From contig WSYJ01000060.1 of the NCBI GenBank assembly GCA_020186115.1, positions 2,728,001-2,792,000 on the forward strand: DNA of 64,000 nt. The letters are read 5' to 3'. The stretch's first letter is position 1, and every line of letters starts with the position of its first letter. Below, in pieces: positions 20,612-31,133 of this stretch. The translations under genes were made by a program, and so were the position numbers. The stretch comes from Histomonas meleagridis (Eukaryota > Parabasalia > Tritrichomonadida > Dientamoebidae). The notes beneath the pieces were generated by a model, which was given only the letters and a program-made list of their open reading frames with translations, ran no database searches and was not told the origin of the DNA.

Positions 20612-23248
20612 TCAAAGTTCGTTCTTTTTCTTCTGGTTTGTGTCTGATTCGTTATCAATTATTATTTCTTCCTTTTCGACTTCATATTCGATTCCTTGGA
20701 AGTCTTTTCCAGAGACAATTCTTTCTTTCTCCATTTTCCGAACTATTTTATCATCATCGACATTTTCTTCTCTTACGATTTTGATGACGTCATCAACTTC
20801 TCCATTAGATGCATCTTTGGATTGTAATTCTTTGTTGTTCATATCAATAGGATTAACTTCTTTTTGCATTTTGTTCTCTCTTTCTAATTCTTTTGTTATT
20901 TCTCTATTATATTCATTAATATCCTTTTGCAATTGTTTTTCTCTTTCTAACTCATTAAGATTTTCTCGATTAGATTTAAGAATCTTTGGTTGTTTCACCT
21001 TCTTTTGCTTTCCTTTCTTTTTCATATTCTTTGGTTTTTGCTCTTCTTTTATATTTTCTCTTTCGTTTTCATTTTCTGTCTCAGCATTCGACGGTTTTTC
21101 GGTTTGCGCATCATCTTCTTTTGATGTTTCCTTTTTGACTGCTTTTGGCGGTTGCGTCGGTTGTTTGATGGCTGCGGTTTGGTTGTAAAGCCTTTCCAAA
21201 GTTTTTGTTTTCGCGTCGATTTCGTAGTCCATCACTATTGGGTCATCTGTAGCCTTTGCTTGCTTAACAAGTCCTTCCTTTTCATCCATCCAATCTTTAG
21301 TGGCATTATATAGTTCCCATAATGCGTTCATTTTTTCTTCTGGAATCCAACTGCGAAAGATTGGCCATGATTCATTGATTGAGTTGAACACAGTTCGTAA
21401 TGTTTTGTTCAACTTATCAAATGCTTTATCTCTTTTCGATAATTGATCAAATCTTGTGTCAGGCGCTTTCATCATTTTTTGTAGTTGTGAAAATCTCTTC
21501 TTAAGTTCATATGATTTTGGCTTATCTGTCGCTTCATACCATTGTTGATTAGTTTTAAGGGTTTCCTTTATCTCGTTCATTTCGTCCTCTGTTAATACTT
21601 TCTTGAAGTCTTCATTGTATTCGATTTTGTCTCTGATCTTGTACATATAACTTTCAAAATCACTTCTTAATTGTTGTTGCTTGAGACGTTCTTTCATGAC
21701 CTTTTCCATCTTGCGGATGAACTTCGAACTTCGATCTGTTTCATCTTCATCAATTACAAATTCTGGAGATGTCGATTTGACTTTTGCACGGAACTTACTA
21801 TTGATGGTTGCATTGACAACAGTAGGAACAAGGAAGTTGTTAAGACCAAAAACAATCTCTACTTCATCGCTCAAAAAGGATTCTTTTGGTACAACAACTT
21901 CAAACAGTAAAATTTCCGTATCGTTAAAACCGGAAACGATGGTAAAAGTGCCAAGTTCACCGACCTTACACAAAAATTGCGGTTTTTCATTGATGTCAGA
22001 ATCTTCTGTGAATAAAACCTTTTTCCCTCCTGTGGGCGTTATCAAAGATACATTAATACCAATAGCTGAGTTGGCTTTGATAGACTTAACAATGAATGAG
22101 CTGGACATTGAGGCTCCAATATATGTGGAACCAATTGCGATAGCTTCATCACTATTCATGGTACGATTAAGTTTGCTCATACCTGCATGCTCCATAAGAA
22201 CTTGCATAACATATGGTACTCGTGTAGCGCCGCCAATGAGTTCAATGGAGTTAACATCGGTGACCGTTAAGCCGGCCTTTTTGATAACGTCGTCAACTAA
22301 TGAACAGAGAGATGTATTGAACTCGGATATTAGGGATTCAAACTCTTGACGTGTTAGGATATAAGATATGCCAAGATCGTCAACAACATCATCAATTTTG
22401 ACTTCTGACTTATCATTCAATGAAAGAAGTTCTTTAGCTCTTCGTGATTCTTCAAGGAAACGACGTTGTACTCGATCACTTTCAACCTTTATTCCATGAG
22501 TTTCATAAAATTTGTTCATTAATAAATTGGATATTTTCACATCCATAAGATTGCCTCCAAGAGAGTAATTTGACGAAACTGCAAGCTGCTCAACTATTGG
22601 GTTTTCGCCTTTTTTGATGAATTTGTAGATTGCTGCCCAGGTATGTTTTGCGCCTAAATCAAGGAATATGACTGTTTTTGGTGAGTTTGCATAAAGCGTG
22701 TGTTTCTCTAATGCATATACATTGGCGGCAGCTGTTGGAGAATCAATAATTGATACTAAATTAATTCTGGCAATCTTGGCTGCCTCAGTTAAAGCAATCC
22801 TTTCTTCAAAAGGAAAGTTAGGCTCAACACTAAGAACAACTGTTGCTGTTTCTGGTTTCCATTTTTCGTCATCAACCGTACTTATAAGGTGTCGAAGCAT
22901 TAATGCATAAATTTCGCGTCCTGTAAGTCCATTCTTTTCTCCTAGAAGTGGTGGAATTCCTTTGATTCCATTCTTTGGAAAGCGATTTGTATGAATTTTT
23001 GCTGCATCCAAAAAGGCCCAATTTAATTGATTTAAATCTTTAAAAGCCCAATGCGCTGGAGGATTTGTTGCTTTTGGATTTGAGATATTCCATATAGCAA
23101 AATAAGATGGAGAAATCCTTTTTGATTGCTGATTCAAAACAACATGAACACTCTTCCCAGGGAGTGCCATCCCAACTTTAATGTACTCAGAACCAAAATC
23201 AATTCCAAATAGAGCTGATAATGAGAACGAGAACAAGAAGAAAATCAT
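20612..23248 (-). CDS. GRP170/HYOU1-like ER Hsp70 chaperone
   Basis: About 878 residues from the ATG at 23248. The open frame extends upstream only through a TTG. It begins with a hydrophobic signal peptide (MIFFLFSFSLSAL) directly followed by the Hsp70 ATPase motif FGIDFGSEYIKVGM. Other ATPase motifs are LDLGAKHTWAA and ELIGGATRVPYVM. After a substrate-binding beta region there is a long, highly charged C-terminal part with Lys/Glu repeats, and the protein ends in KNEL, an ER-retention-type tetrapeptide (mammalian GRP170 ends NDEL). The large size and extended helical tail fit the Hsp110/GRP170 class, which acts as nucleotide-exchange factor and holdase for BiP in the ER lumen. It shares a short divergent promoter with the ELMO gene. 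Confidence 0.93.
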   Translation of the reverse strand: MIFFLFSFSLSALFGIDFGSEYIKVGMALPGKSVHVVLNQQSKRISPSYFAIWNISNPKATNPPAHWAFKDLNQLNWAFLDAAKIHTNRFPKNGIKGIPPLLGEKNGLTGREIYALMLRHLISTVDDEKWKPETATVVLSVEPNFPFEERIALTEAAKIARINLVSIIDSPTAAANVYALEKHTLYANSPKTVIFLDLGAKHTWAAIYKFIKKGENPIVEQLAVSSNYSLGGNLMDVKISNLLMNKFYETHGIKVESDRVQRRFLEESRRAKELLSLNDKSEVKIDDVVDDLGISYILTRQEFESLISEFNTSLCSLVDDVIKKAGLTVTDVNSIELIGGATRVPYVMQVLMEHAGMSKLNRTMNSDEAIAIGSTYIGASMSSSFIVKSIKANSAIGINVSLITPTGGKKVLFTEDSDINEKPQFLCKVGELGTFTIVSGFNDTEILLFEVVVPKESFLSDEVEIVFGLNNFLVPTVVNATINSKFRAKVKSTSPEFVIDEDETDRSSKFIRKMEKVMKERLKQQQLRSDFESYMYKIRDKIEYNEDFKKVLTEDEMNEIKETLKTNQQWYEATDKPKSYELKKRFSQLQKMMKAPDTRFDQLSKRDKAFDKLNKTLRTVFNSINESWPIFRSWIPEEKMNALWELYNATKDWMDEKEGLVKQAKATDDPIVMDYEIDAKTKTLERLYNQTAAIKQPTQPPKAVKKETSKEDDAQTEKPSNAETENENERENIKEEQKPKNMKKKGKQKKVKQPKILKSNRENLNELEREKQLQKDINEYNREITKELERENKMQKEVNPIDMNNKELQSKDASNGEVDDVIKIVREENVDDDKIVRKMEKERIVSGKDFQGIEYEVEKEEIIIDNESDTNQKKKNEL

Positions 23249-23326
23249 TAAATGGTTGATGATAAGGACAAATTGACAGCTATTGTTAATTTTTTGACTA
23301 TATATTTTTTGCCGTTTTTTCTTGGG
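23249..23326. promoter_or_regulatory. Short divergent promoter (GRP170 / ELMO)
   Basis: Only 78 bp separate the two preferred start codons. The spacer is AT-rich with AACGG on the minus strand (near 23312) and no clear canonical initiator for the plus gene. Confidence 0.4.
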
Positions 23327-24064
23327 ATGGAAACAGAAGAAGGATCTTTTAATCAATCAATAGATGAAGTTGTCAATGAAATTCAGCAATCTTTATATAA
23401 AGAATGTGAATCATCATCAATTGTCACTACAAATTTTACTCAAAAAATTTCATATTTTAATGAGCTTGACTCAGAATCTAAAGAACTCCTAAAAAACATA
23501 TTTAAACTCACCAAAATTAAATTTACAGAAAGTAATGAATTACATCGTAAACTTCTTTTTGCTCTTCATTTTTCTATAACGAAATGTCCAAAATATCCAC
23601 CATTAAAAGGTCCTCAATGGACTGTACTTGGATTTCAAGGATTTAATCCTACGACAGATCTTAGGGGAACAGGACTTCTTGGACTTTTCTTCCCACTTAT
23701 TCTTTTTAGCAAATTTAATCGTATATCTAAAGATATTCTCGATGCAGCTTTTTCTCCAAAGCGACAATTTCCGATGATGTTAATTTTGATTGTTTGCGTT
23801 AATTGCACATTTGAAACAATTACTGATAGTAATCTCGTTCGAGGGTCATCTGATAAAACAATGCTTTGGAAAATTATTATTTTGTTTTACATTGGACTTG
23901 TTGAAAAAATAGCAAAGAAATGGTCAAAATGTAATTGGAATATTGCATCTGATTTCAATAAATTTAAAGAAATAATGGAAAAGGCGAAATCGAATTGTTT
24001 TAACATTGTAAACAATGTCTTACAAGTTGTTGATGAAAAAGAGAAAAAATACTTATGTTTGTAA
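23327..24064 (+). CDS. ELMO/CED-12 domain protein
   Basis: About 245 residues from METEEGSF (23327). An upstream in-frame ATG at 23252 would nearly abut the divergent GRP170 start and its peptide is hydrophobic and unlike the family, so I prefer the later start. The signature WTVLGFQGFNPTTDLRGTGLLGL near residue 80 is the hallmark of ELMO domains. Stand-alone ELMO proteins (ELMOD) are GTPase-activating proteins for Arf-family GTPases, and ELMO partners of DOCK proteins regulate Rac. Here only the ELMO domain is visible, so an Arf GAP role is more likely. The stop is TAAT. Confidence 0.9.
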   Translation: METEEGSFNQSIDEVVNEIQQSLYKECESSSIVTTNFTQKISYFNELDSESKELLKNIFKLTKIKFTESNELHRKLLFALHFSITKCPKYPPLKGPQWTVLGFQGFNPTTDLRGTGLLGLFFPLILFSKFNRISKDILDAAFSPKRQFPMMLILIVCVNCTFETITDSNLVRGSSDKTMLWKIIILFYIGLVEKIAKKWSKCNWNIASDFNKFKEIMEKAKSNCFNIVNNVLQVVDEKEKKYLCL

Positions 24065-24857
24065 TATGTTTGTTTTTGTAAATTAGATTTAATTTATTGA
24101 TTTTTATCGAGATAAAGTGAATCAATTGATGAATGAAACTGTTGTGTTAATGTTATCTTGATGCTTTGCTTTTAATAGCATATTTTTTATTGTTTGATTT
24201 CAAATTTATCATTTATTGTTGAAAAATATGAATTCTTTTTTATCATCGTGGAGTCCAAGACATGGACAATAAAAATACCTTCAAAAAGGTTAATCATGTA
24301 AAAAAACATAAAATTTTTATGTCAATATCATTAAATTAATATTTTTTTCTCATCCAAACAGAATTTTTTTAAACAAGCTATTCATGGATTTTCGAAAAAA
24401 AATAAAATTCGCAACTAAAATAATATGAATAAAACTGCTTGATCATTCAATTGATTTTTATCGTTCACTTTTTATAAAGTGATCAAATACCAAAAATCGA
24501 AAAAGTGACAAATAAATGTTACAGTTCAAGTACACATTTATAAGTCCATTAAAAAACAAATGATAAATATTGCGCCAAAAAAGAAAAAAACAGTTATAAC
24601 ATGAAAGCATCGAAGGAAGATATCATTTAACTGATACCTAGCATCATTTAGGAAAATGACTTTCAATGGGGTAATTTCGCCGATATAATTCAAAATTAAA
24701 AGGAGGCGGTTCAATATGGAAACGATACTCTGTGAATTTATTTTAATGCTTTACGCGCATTACGGTTTCTTTTAATTTTCCACGAATTCAATTAATTGAA
24801 ACGAACATCATTCAAATTGTATTGTCAAATGCCAACGGTTTCCTAACCGGCGACAAA
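24065..24857. other. Intergenic and upstream region of acidic repeat gene
   Basis: No gene seen. Near the 3' end are ATTACGGTTTC (about 24760), an initiator-like TCATT (24808-24812) and AACGGTTT (24834-24841) 17 nt before the ATG, all candidate promoter elements. Confidence 0.4.
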
Positions 24858-25859
24858 ATGTTTTTGCTTTTAACAGCTTTCTGCGTTTCCCAATACTACG
24901 TTGTTGACGCAGCAGAAGAACCATATTACGCTGAATACGACAAAGAATACACCAATGATGCCCCAGCTTACGAAGAAGATCTCCAAAGTGAAGGTTATAA
25001 CCTTTATGATGGTGAACAAGAAGGCGAATACAATTATGACGGAAAATACATACCAGAAAACGGATACGTTAGCTATGAAGATGATGAAGAATCACACCAA
25101 TACATAATCCCAGGTAATGCAGTTGCCGTTGAATTAGAAGGTGATGGCACCGCTCCAGCTATCGAAGTCCCAGTCTACGACGAAATTGTACAAGATGATG
25201 AACCACTCTACATCGAAGAAGGCAATGGTGTTGCTATTGAATTAGAAGGAGACGGCACAGCTCCAGCTCTCGAAGTTGCTAATGATGATGAAAATGAAAT
25301 CTACAGAATTGCTGATGAACCATTCTATGACGAAGAAGAAGCTGAAGGTAATGCAGTTGCCGTTGAATTAGAAGGTGATGGAACTGTTCCAGCCATCGAA
25401 GTCCCAGTCTACGACGAAATTATACAAGATGATGAACCACTCTACATCGAAGAAGGCAATGGTGTTGCTATTGAATTAGAAGGAGACGGCACAGCTCCAG
25501 CTCTCGAAGTTGCTAATGATGATGAAAATGAAATCTACAGAATTGCTGATGAACCATTCTATGACGAAGAAGAAGCTGAAGGTAATGCAGTTGCCGTTGA
25601 ATTAGAAGGTGATGGAACTGTTCCAGCCATCGAAGTCCCAGTCTACGACGAAATTATACAAGATGATGAACCACTCTACATCGAAGAAGGCAATGGTGTT
25701 GCTATTGAATTAGAAGGAGACGGCACAGCTCCAGCTCTCGAAGTTTCCAATGATGACTATGACGAAAACGAAATCTACAGAATTGCTGATGAACCATTCT
25801 ATGAGGAAGAAGCACCAGAAGAAGTTAACGATGGTGCCGAGCCGGTCTTTCTTGGATAA
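24858..25859 (+). CDS. Secreted acidic tandem-repeat protein
   Basis: 333 residues from the ATG at 24858. The upstream extension depends on a TTG. A signal peptide (MFLLLTAFCVSQYYVVDA) is followed by a Tyr/Glu/Asp-rich region and three tandem 78-residue repeats. Each repeat has two related halves, beginning GNAVAVELEGDGT and GNGVAIELEGDGT, linked by acidic Tyr-containing segments. There is no membrane helix or GPI-like tail, so it is probably secreted or held in vesicles. Composition is strongly acidic, which might suit Ca2+ binding or a matrix role. I know no named family. The stop is TAAA. Confidence 0.75.
   Translation: MFLLLTAFCVSQYYVVDAAEEPYYAEYDKEYTNDAPAYEEDLQSEGYNLYDGEQEGEYNYDGKYIPENGYVSYEDDEESHQYIIPGNAVAVELEGDGTAPAIEVPVYDEIVQDDEPLYIEEGNGVAIELEGDGTAPALEVANDDENEIYRIADEPFYDEEEAEGNAVAVELEGDGTVPAIEVPVYDEIIQDDEPLYIEEGNGVAIELEGDGTAPALEVANDDENEIYRIADEPFYDEEEAEGNAVAVELEGDGTVPAIEVPVYDEIIQDDEPLYIEEGNGVAIELEGDGTAPALEVSNDDYDENEIYRIADEPFYEEEAPEEVNDGAEPVFLG
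25113..25800 (+). repeat. 234-bp tandem repeat, three copies
   Basis: Unit starts are at 25113, 25347 and 25581, exactly 234 bp (78 codons) apart. Copies two and three are nearly identical at the DNA level including silent sites. Copy three diverges at its end (FYEEEAPEE). Confidence 0.9.
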
Positions 25860-25951
25860 ACGCCAATAGCAAAGCTCAACTAAAATAACATCTTTGAATT
25901 TTATAGAATTTTTATTCATTTTACATCACATGTCCAACGATTAAATTCGGT

Positions 25952-27268
25952 TCAAAAATCTGTTTCTTCATCGGTACATAAAACGGCGATGAGCTCATCC
26001 ATAGCTTCGGCAACATCTTGCGCCTCATTGTTTCTGAGGGCTTCTGCCTCTTCGACAATTTCTTGTGTAGTTTCGTCTGATATTTGTTTGATTTGGGTAT
26101 GTAACATCATAATTATTTTTGCAGAGTCTGCAATTATTGTTGGATCATCAGTGGATAAAAATGCAATTGATTTCATGAGAGAATAATTATAAATATATTC
26201 ATCTGGTGGTAGTTGCTGCCGAGTGAGTACACATCTTACTAAACGTAATGTATACACCTCTAATTCGAAGTTATTCACATATAAATCAGCAATTTTAAGT
26301 AATTCAGTATCAATGACTTCTTGTGATAAAATAGGACTCACCTCAGCTAATTCATATGTAAACTTTATGAGTTTTGCTTTTACATCATTTATACAATATC
26401 TGATTTGTTGGACAACAATACTTATGAAGTGATTTTGAATAAAGTATTCAATTATGATATCGTTAGAAACAATTGGAGTGAAAATCGAAATGCATTTGGT
26501 AACAAGCTCAGGATTAGATGACGTAAAGAGACTAAATGTAATCTCAAAGTGATGAAGGTTAATAAATGTTTCGTATAAAAAGGGATACTTGGAAAGAAGT
26601 GAATATATAGAAGAAAAAACATAAACAAAATCAAAATTTGGATTAAAATGTTCAAGATTAGAAAAATAAAAAGAATAACCTTCATGAACTTGATCTTCAG
26701 TTAAAAGAGCTTTGGGTATAATCTTGGAGGTAAGTTCCAAAAAAGTTGATCGAAGTTGAAAGAAATTAACATCATCTAAAATAGAAAATTTATGAAAAAT
26801 AAAGAATGCTTCTTCGAGCCATTGCACACTGATGTCGTATTTGGATATTTTTTCAAGAAAATAGTCAATAAAGTCAATAATTTTTAAAAGAAATGGAATT
26901 CCTATGGTTGGATTTAGAACGTTTTTAAATGTATTCCATATTTGTAATTGTTGGAAAAGTTCTTGTGGCGTTTCTGTAAATTGAAAGGCATAACTTGCAA
27001 CAGATAAAACCTTATATAAAAAATCCAATTGACCTGAATTTATTATTTCAAAACAATTCCTCACAACTTGGTTTGCAATGGAAGGTTCAAGTTTAAGTTC
27101 TAGACCTAACTCATCAATTAATTCAAGCAATGTATCAAAATTTTCCTCATTACATGTTGATGTTAGCTGAGTAAATATAAACTGAATCCTGTCATCTTTC
27201 CCAATTTTTCCATTTGGGACTATCACTTTTCCTTCGTTTTTTCTTTTCGCTTCTTTTTTGTAATTCAT
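25952..27268 (-). CDS. Armadillo/HEAT-like helical protein
   Basis: 438 residues from an ATG at 27268. After a basic N-terminus (KKEAKRKNEGK) the protein is a regular series of amphipathic helices with short loops, for example FDTLLELIDELGLELKLEPSIANQVVRNC and SNPELVTKCISIFTPIVSN, as in armadillo or importin-alpha-like superhelices. The basic start could be an importin-beta-binding-like region, which would suit a karyopherin alpha, but the Trp-Asn arrays of that family are not seen. The exact function is therefore open. AACGGTTTC lies directly upstream of the ATG on the minus strand. The C-terminus is acidic. Confidence 0.6.
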   Translation of the reverse strand: MNYKKEAKRKNEGKVIVPNGKIGKDDRIQFIFTQLTSTCNEENFDTLLELIDELGLELKLEPSIANQVVRNCFEIINSGQLDFLYKVLSVASYAFQFTETPQELFQQLQIWNTFKNVLNPTIGIPFLLKIIDFIDYFLEKISKYDISVQWLEEAFFIFHKFSILDDVNFFQLRSTFLELTSKIIPKALLTEDQVHEGYSFYFSNLEHFNPNFDFVYVFSSIYSLLSKYPFLYETFINLHHFEITFSLFTSSNPELVTKCISIFTPIVSNDIIIEYFIQNHFISIVVQQIRYCINDVKAKLIKFTYELAEVSPILSQEVIDTELLKIADLYVNNFELEVYTLRLVRCVLTRQQLPPDEYIYNYSLMKSIAFLSTDDPTIIADSAKIIMMLHTQIKQISDETTQEIVEEAEALRNNEAQDVAEAMDELIAVLCTDEETDF

Positions 27269-27299
27269 TTGAAACCGTTTAACACGTACGTTAACTTTT

Positions 27300-27660
27300 A
27301 GATCAATTTCACAACCAAATATTGAAGAAGCTTATCCATCCCAAATCATTCGGGGCAACTGGTTACCCAACAGGGGCTTAGCAATTTTGCATCAGAGTTA
27401 ATCAATATATCACCTAAAAATTTATTATATGTCATGCAACAATGTATCAATCCGAGTTATATCAATTACTAATGTCAATTTAACTAAACTCACCACCAAA
27501 ACCAAGCGAACATTCACACGTTCAAATATGTTCACAAATCAAATTAAAATATTTTTGACTAAATAAAAGTCAAATCAAAACAATTAAAAACAAAGTTATT
27601 ACAAAAATAACATATATTTTATATAGTGTTATTGGAAAAATTCCACAAACTAAGTCCGAT
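27300..27660. other. Intergenic region
   Basis: AT-rich with one GC-richer stretch near 27350-27390 (CGGGGCAACTGGTTACCC). No gene or RNA can be supported. Confidence 0.35.
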
Positions 27661-27670
27661 TTGATAAAAT

Positions 27671-28639
27671 TCACAAACAAGCAGTTGTACACACCTTCTG
27701 TGCGCCCATTAAGTCTCTGATATCCTTAAAGTGTTGAACTGGCTTCAAGTGACATGACGTTTCGACATATAACTTATCTGTATGTTGAATGCCAAATTTA
27801 TCAAGTATGAAGCCAAGCGCGCGTGAGATCCATGCGCTTCCACGTCGTCCATTGTGGCCGTGTGAAACCTTTACGAAGATTTTGTCTGGGTTTGAATATG
27901 CATCGAAAACTTGTTTTCCTTGTTCAAAAGGAACAAGTTTGTCGTCTGTAGCATGACACATGATCATTGGGCAGTTTCCTGGCTTCTTTGCTTCTTCGAG
28001 TGGCTCTACGCTGTAGAGGTCGAAGTCTGATTTGTTGGAAATAAGATGACTTAAAATCCATATAATACTGGGAGAAAGAAAACCAGGAACACCGAGATTT
28101 GAAGCCATAGCTTTGACTTCTTCATAGAGTGAACTGTATGTTGAGTCAACAACTTTGCATACAACTAATGGATTACGGCATAAAACAGCTGTGGCTGCTC
28201 CCATAGAGCGTCCCCAGAGAGCAAATTTATCAAAACCAAATGTTGAGTTAAGTTGTGAAATCAAAAAGTTAAGATCTTTGATCTCGTAATAACCAAGAGA
28301 GATATAATCACCATCGCTATCGCCACAGCCAGCGAAATCAAAGAGATACAGCGCTATACCAAGTGAGCAAATGTTTGAGATTAAGAATTGACCTTCGAAT
28401 TGGTTTGAAGAGTTTCCATGAAGATAAATAACACATGGACCACCATCCATAGGATCTTTGTCTTCACGAACATAAATTGAACCTACAATCTTTTGGTTAC
28501 GTTCATTCGTATAGTTGACTGGATGTCGTTTGTAAGAAATTTTACGCTCATCCCTGTAAACTAATGGGATATCTACGTTGTTGTATTCCCTCCTTGGAGG
28601 TCTGATGATTGCTTCGACAGCTTGTTGCACAAGAGACAT
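27671..28639 (-). CDS. Alpha/beta hydrolase (serine hydrolase, BEM46/ABHD-like)
   Basis: 322 residues from an ATG at 28639. The oxyanion-region motif YLHGNSSN is near residues 73-79, the nucleophile elbow GRSMGA has Ser145, the acid lies in ATDDKLVP (Asp232/233), and the base is His262 in SHGHN. There is no signal peptide or membrane helix. The fold and lengths fit clan SC peptidases and acyl-thioesterases of the ABHD17/BEM46 type, annotated in trichomonads as clan SC serine peptidases. The substrate is not predictable. The C-terminus is Cys-rich (VCTTACL), which may allow lipid attachment (inference). Confidence 0.85.
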   Translation of the reverse strand: MSLVQQAVEAIIRPPRREYNNVDIPLVYRDERKISYKRHPVNYTNERNQKIVGSIYVREDKDPMDGGPCVIYLHGNSSNQFEGQFLISNICSLGIALYLFDFAGCGDSDGDYISLGYYEIKDLNFLISQLNSTFGFDKFALWGRSMGAATAVLCRNPLVVCKVVDSTYSSLYEEVKAMASNLGVPGFLSPSIIWILSHLISNKSDFDLYSVEPLEEAKKPGNCPMIMCHATDDKLVPFEQGKQVFDAYSNPDKIFVKVSHGHNGRRGSAWISRALGFILDKFGIQHTDKLYVETSCHLKPVQHFKDIRDLMGAQKVCTTACL

Positions 28640-29227
28640 TTTATTTTTTGAGGCGGCCAGTTTTCCCTTTCAATTAGCCGTTAAATATTTCTATGCACTC
28701 TCAGAATTTATAAAGGGGGTGTCAAGGCCTAAACAAAAAGTGTCGCAAATAACCAATTGAAAAAGCTGCTTTTATAAATTCCTGACAAGCTTTTTGACAA
28801 CAACCGTTTTTGTGTAAATGTTCATAATAAAAAAAGCCAAAATAAATGTTTATTTTGAATTGAATAAGTAAATGGTCGGGTGCTTGTGACAATGTCTGTT
28901 CGATTTTGTGTTGATATTAATCGTCATCGTTAAGACAGTATTCATTTCTTTCAACAAAAACCCAATAAAAAATTGGTTTTAATCCCAAAAAATCTAGGAA
29001 TTAACAAAAAATGATGAAAGCTTTCTTATTCATTTGTTAGAAACACGTGTAAAATACCAGCAACGGAGAACGTGTTTTGAGGTGCCGATGATTTTCGCCG
29101 CCAAAAGCCGTTTACTAAAGGTTAAAACCACAAAACAGATGACAGTTTATACAAGCCGCTGCCTACAGCATTTCCTATCGTAGAATCGAACGTTAAGAGC
29201 AGGTGACATTTTTCAATATGTGAAACG
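28640..29227. other. Divergent intergenic region with Myb-like box
   Basis: No gene seen. AACGTTAA at 29189-29196 lies 32 nt before the kinase ATG. TTTTTCAATA near 29211 is a weak initiator. Confidence 0.35.
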
Positions 29228-30721
29228 ATGGGTTTCGATTCAAAACATTCTATCGCTCTATTTTCCCAAACAAAATATTTTGAATACTTTGGGAATTTTT
29301 ATCAGGGCCAACAATATTTCATGAGAACACAACCTATATCAATAAAAAGCAAATATACCCTTCTTAATAAAATTGGGGCAGGAAGCTTTGGCCAAATATT
29401 TGTATGTCAAGATAAAGATGGTAATAAATATGCTGCGAAATTTGAAGATAATAGGACAAAGTATCCTCAACTCAAATATGAAGCAAAGCTTTATAATATA
29501 TTTTCAGGCGCTGTCAATATAGGAAAACTTCATTGGTTTGGAACTCAAGCAACCAATGATATAATGGTAATTGACTTATTTGGTAAGTCAATAGAAGCTC
29601 TCTTCCGTGGACCTCAAAGGCTTACACTTAAGACAGTTTTAATGCTTGCTGATCAAATGATATCAAGTGTTGAATATATCCACAAAAGATCTTTTATACA
29701 CAGAGATATAAAACCAGATAATTTTGTTATGGGTCTTGGAAAAAATGCTTCTCAAGTTTATATCATTGATTTTGGACTTTCCAAAAGATATCGAGATTTA
29801 TCAACATATGAACATATTCCTTTAGTTGAAGGCAAAAACCTCACTGGCACGGCCCGATATGCATCTATTAATGCACTTAAAGGACTTGAACAATCTAGAC
29901 GAGATGATATGGAATCACTTGGATATGTATTTGTTTATTTACTCAAAGGCACACTTCCATGGATTGGTCTCAGTGGTGACAAATTGAAAACAAAATTCGA
30001 AATGATTTGTGATTACAAAGAAAATATTCCATTATCTCGTGTATGTGAAGGTCTTCCATCCGAGTTTGCTGAATACCTTCGATTAGTTCGTCATCTAGAC
30101 TTTACTGAAGAACCAGAATATTCACGATATCGCCAAATGTTTCGAGATTTATTCATTCGAAAAGGCTATATCTACGATTACAAATATGATTGGTCTTCCA
30201 CACCTACCATTGGGTTTCGAAGAGAGCGTAGATTCACACAAACAGGAAAAGCGCCACGACCACCAGCATCGCGACCGTTTAGAGGCCTATCGTTCAGAGA
30301 ACCTTCGCCTCAAGAAACTAAAGAATCCATTCATCCAAGCTTTAGTCGTGCTGGTTTATCACTTAAGAGTAACCTAAACTCAATGAAAGTTCAAGTTCAA
30401 ATGTCCGCCGTTAATGATTTACCCAAAGATTCATCAGATACATTTTCATCGTCAACAATATCGACTGAAACCACAACATCATCAAGCTCATCTGAAACAT
30501 CTTCTGAGTCATATTCATCTTCAGACTTATTGGCGTACTTTAAAAAGAATAATCAAGAAATTGAAACAGATTCATCAACAGAAAAATCCGAACCAATGAC
30601 AAAGTTACAATGTAATAAAGCAGATGATAAGAGTAAACATGCAATGTCATCAAAGTTGGTGCATTCACCTGTACCTAAGCCAACTGTCATACCAATTTGG
30701 TCGAAGAAACCCAATGAATAA
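29228..30721 (+). CDS. CK1-family protein kinase
   Basis: 497 residues from the ATG at 29228. A second Met (residue 32, 29321), just before the conserved kinase core, could be the real start. The catalytic domain has the glycine loop GAGSFG (50-55), the lysine in AAKFE (Lys71), HRDIKPDNF (158-166), DFG (181-183) and the CK1 signature TGTARYASINAL...QSRRDDMESLGYV. It is missing the APE motif, as all CK1 kinases are. The tail from about residue 320 is Pro/Ser-rich with long Ser/Thr runs and is likely regulatory by autophosphorylation. Trichomonads have many CK1 paralogs. The stop is TAAA. Confidence 0.93.
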   Translation: MGFDSKHSIALFSQTKYFEYFGNFYQGQQYFMRTQPISIKSKYTLLNKIGAGSFGQIFVCQDKDGNKYAAKFEDNRTKYPQLKYEAKLYNIFSGAVNIGKLHWFGTQATNDIMVIDLFGKSIEALFRGPQRLTLKTVLMLADQMISSVEYIHKRSFIHRDIKPDNFVMGLGKNASQVYIIDFGLSKRYRDLSTYEHIPLVEGKNLTGTARYASINALKGLEQSRRDDMESLGYVFVYLLKGTLPWIGLSGDKLKTKFEMICDYKENIPLSRVCEGLPSEFAEYLRLVRHLDFTEEPEYSRYRQMFRDLFIRKGYIYDYKYDWSSTPTIGFRRERRFTQTGKAPRPPASRPFRGLSFREPSPQETKESIHPSFSRAGLSLKSNLNSMKVQVQMSAVNDLPKDSSDTFSSSTISTETTTSSSSSETSSESYSSSDLLAYFKKNNQEIETDSSTEKSEPMTKLQCNKADDKSKHAMSSKLVHSPVPKPTVIPIWSKKPNE

Positions 30722-31133
30722 AGATAGAAACGGTTGTTTTAGATTTTTTGATGAAATTTCTAAATGTTTTCATTGGTGATTGATGAATTTATTAAATTAT
30801 TAATCACAATTTGTAATTTGTTAGAAAATTGAAGATAATTTCATTATAGTTTTTTGTGAACACTGATTTCTTAAATGAATGGGAATGATTTCCTAGAATT
30901 AGAAAAACGTAGTAATATACATTCACTTGTAAAAAATTGTTGAAATTATTATTGGCATTATTGTATGATTATAAGTTCATATACTAGTCATATTTGTTAA
31001 AAGCATATATTCATTTTTGCTCAATATATTTTTGTTGTATTTTTGAAAAAAAAAAAAAAAAAAAATCAGTATATTTTAATCGTCATTTCCCACTCAAAAA
31101 GTTTATCAAAAATGTGCCATTAAGTTGCATCGT
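30722..31133. other. Intergenic region with poly(A) tract
   Basis: A 20-nt A run at 31046-31065 lies about 70 nt before the ankyrin gene start. Otherwise no feature is supported. Confidence 0.4.

Noticed and set aside
20586-22349. Long plus-strand open frames opposite GRP170
   Set aside because: They are antisense shadows of a well-supported Hsp70-family gene.
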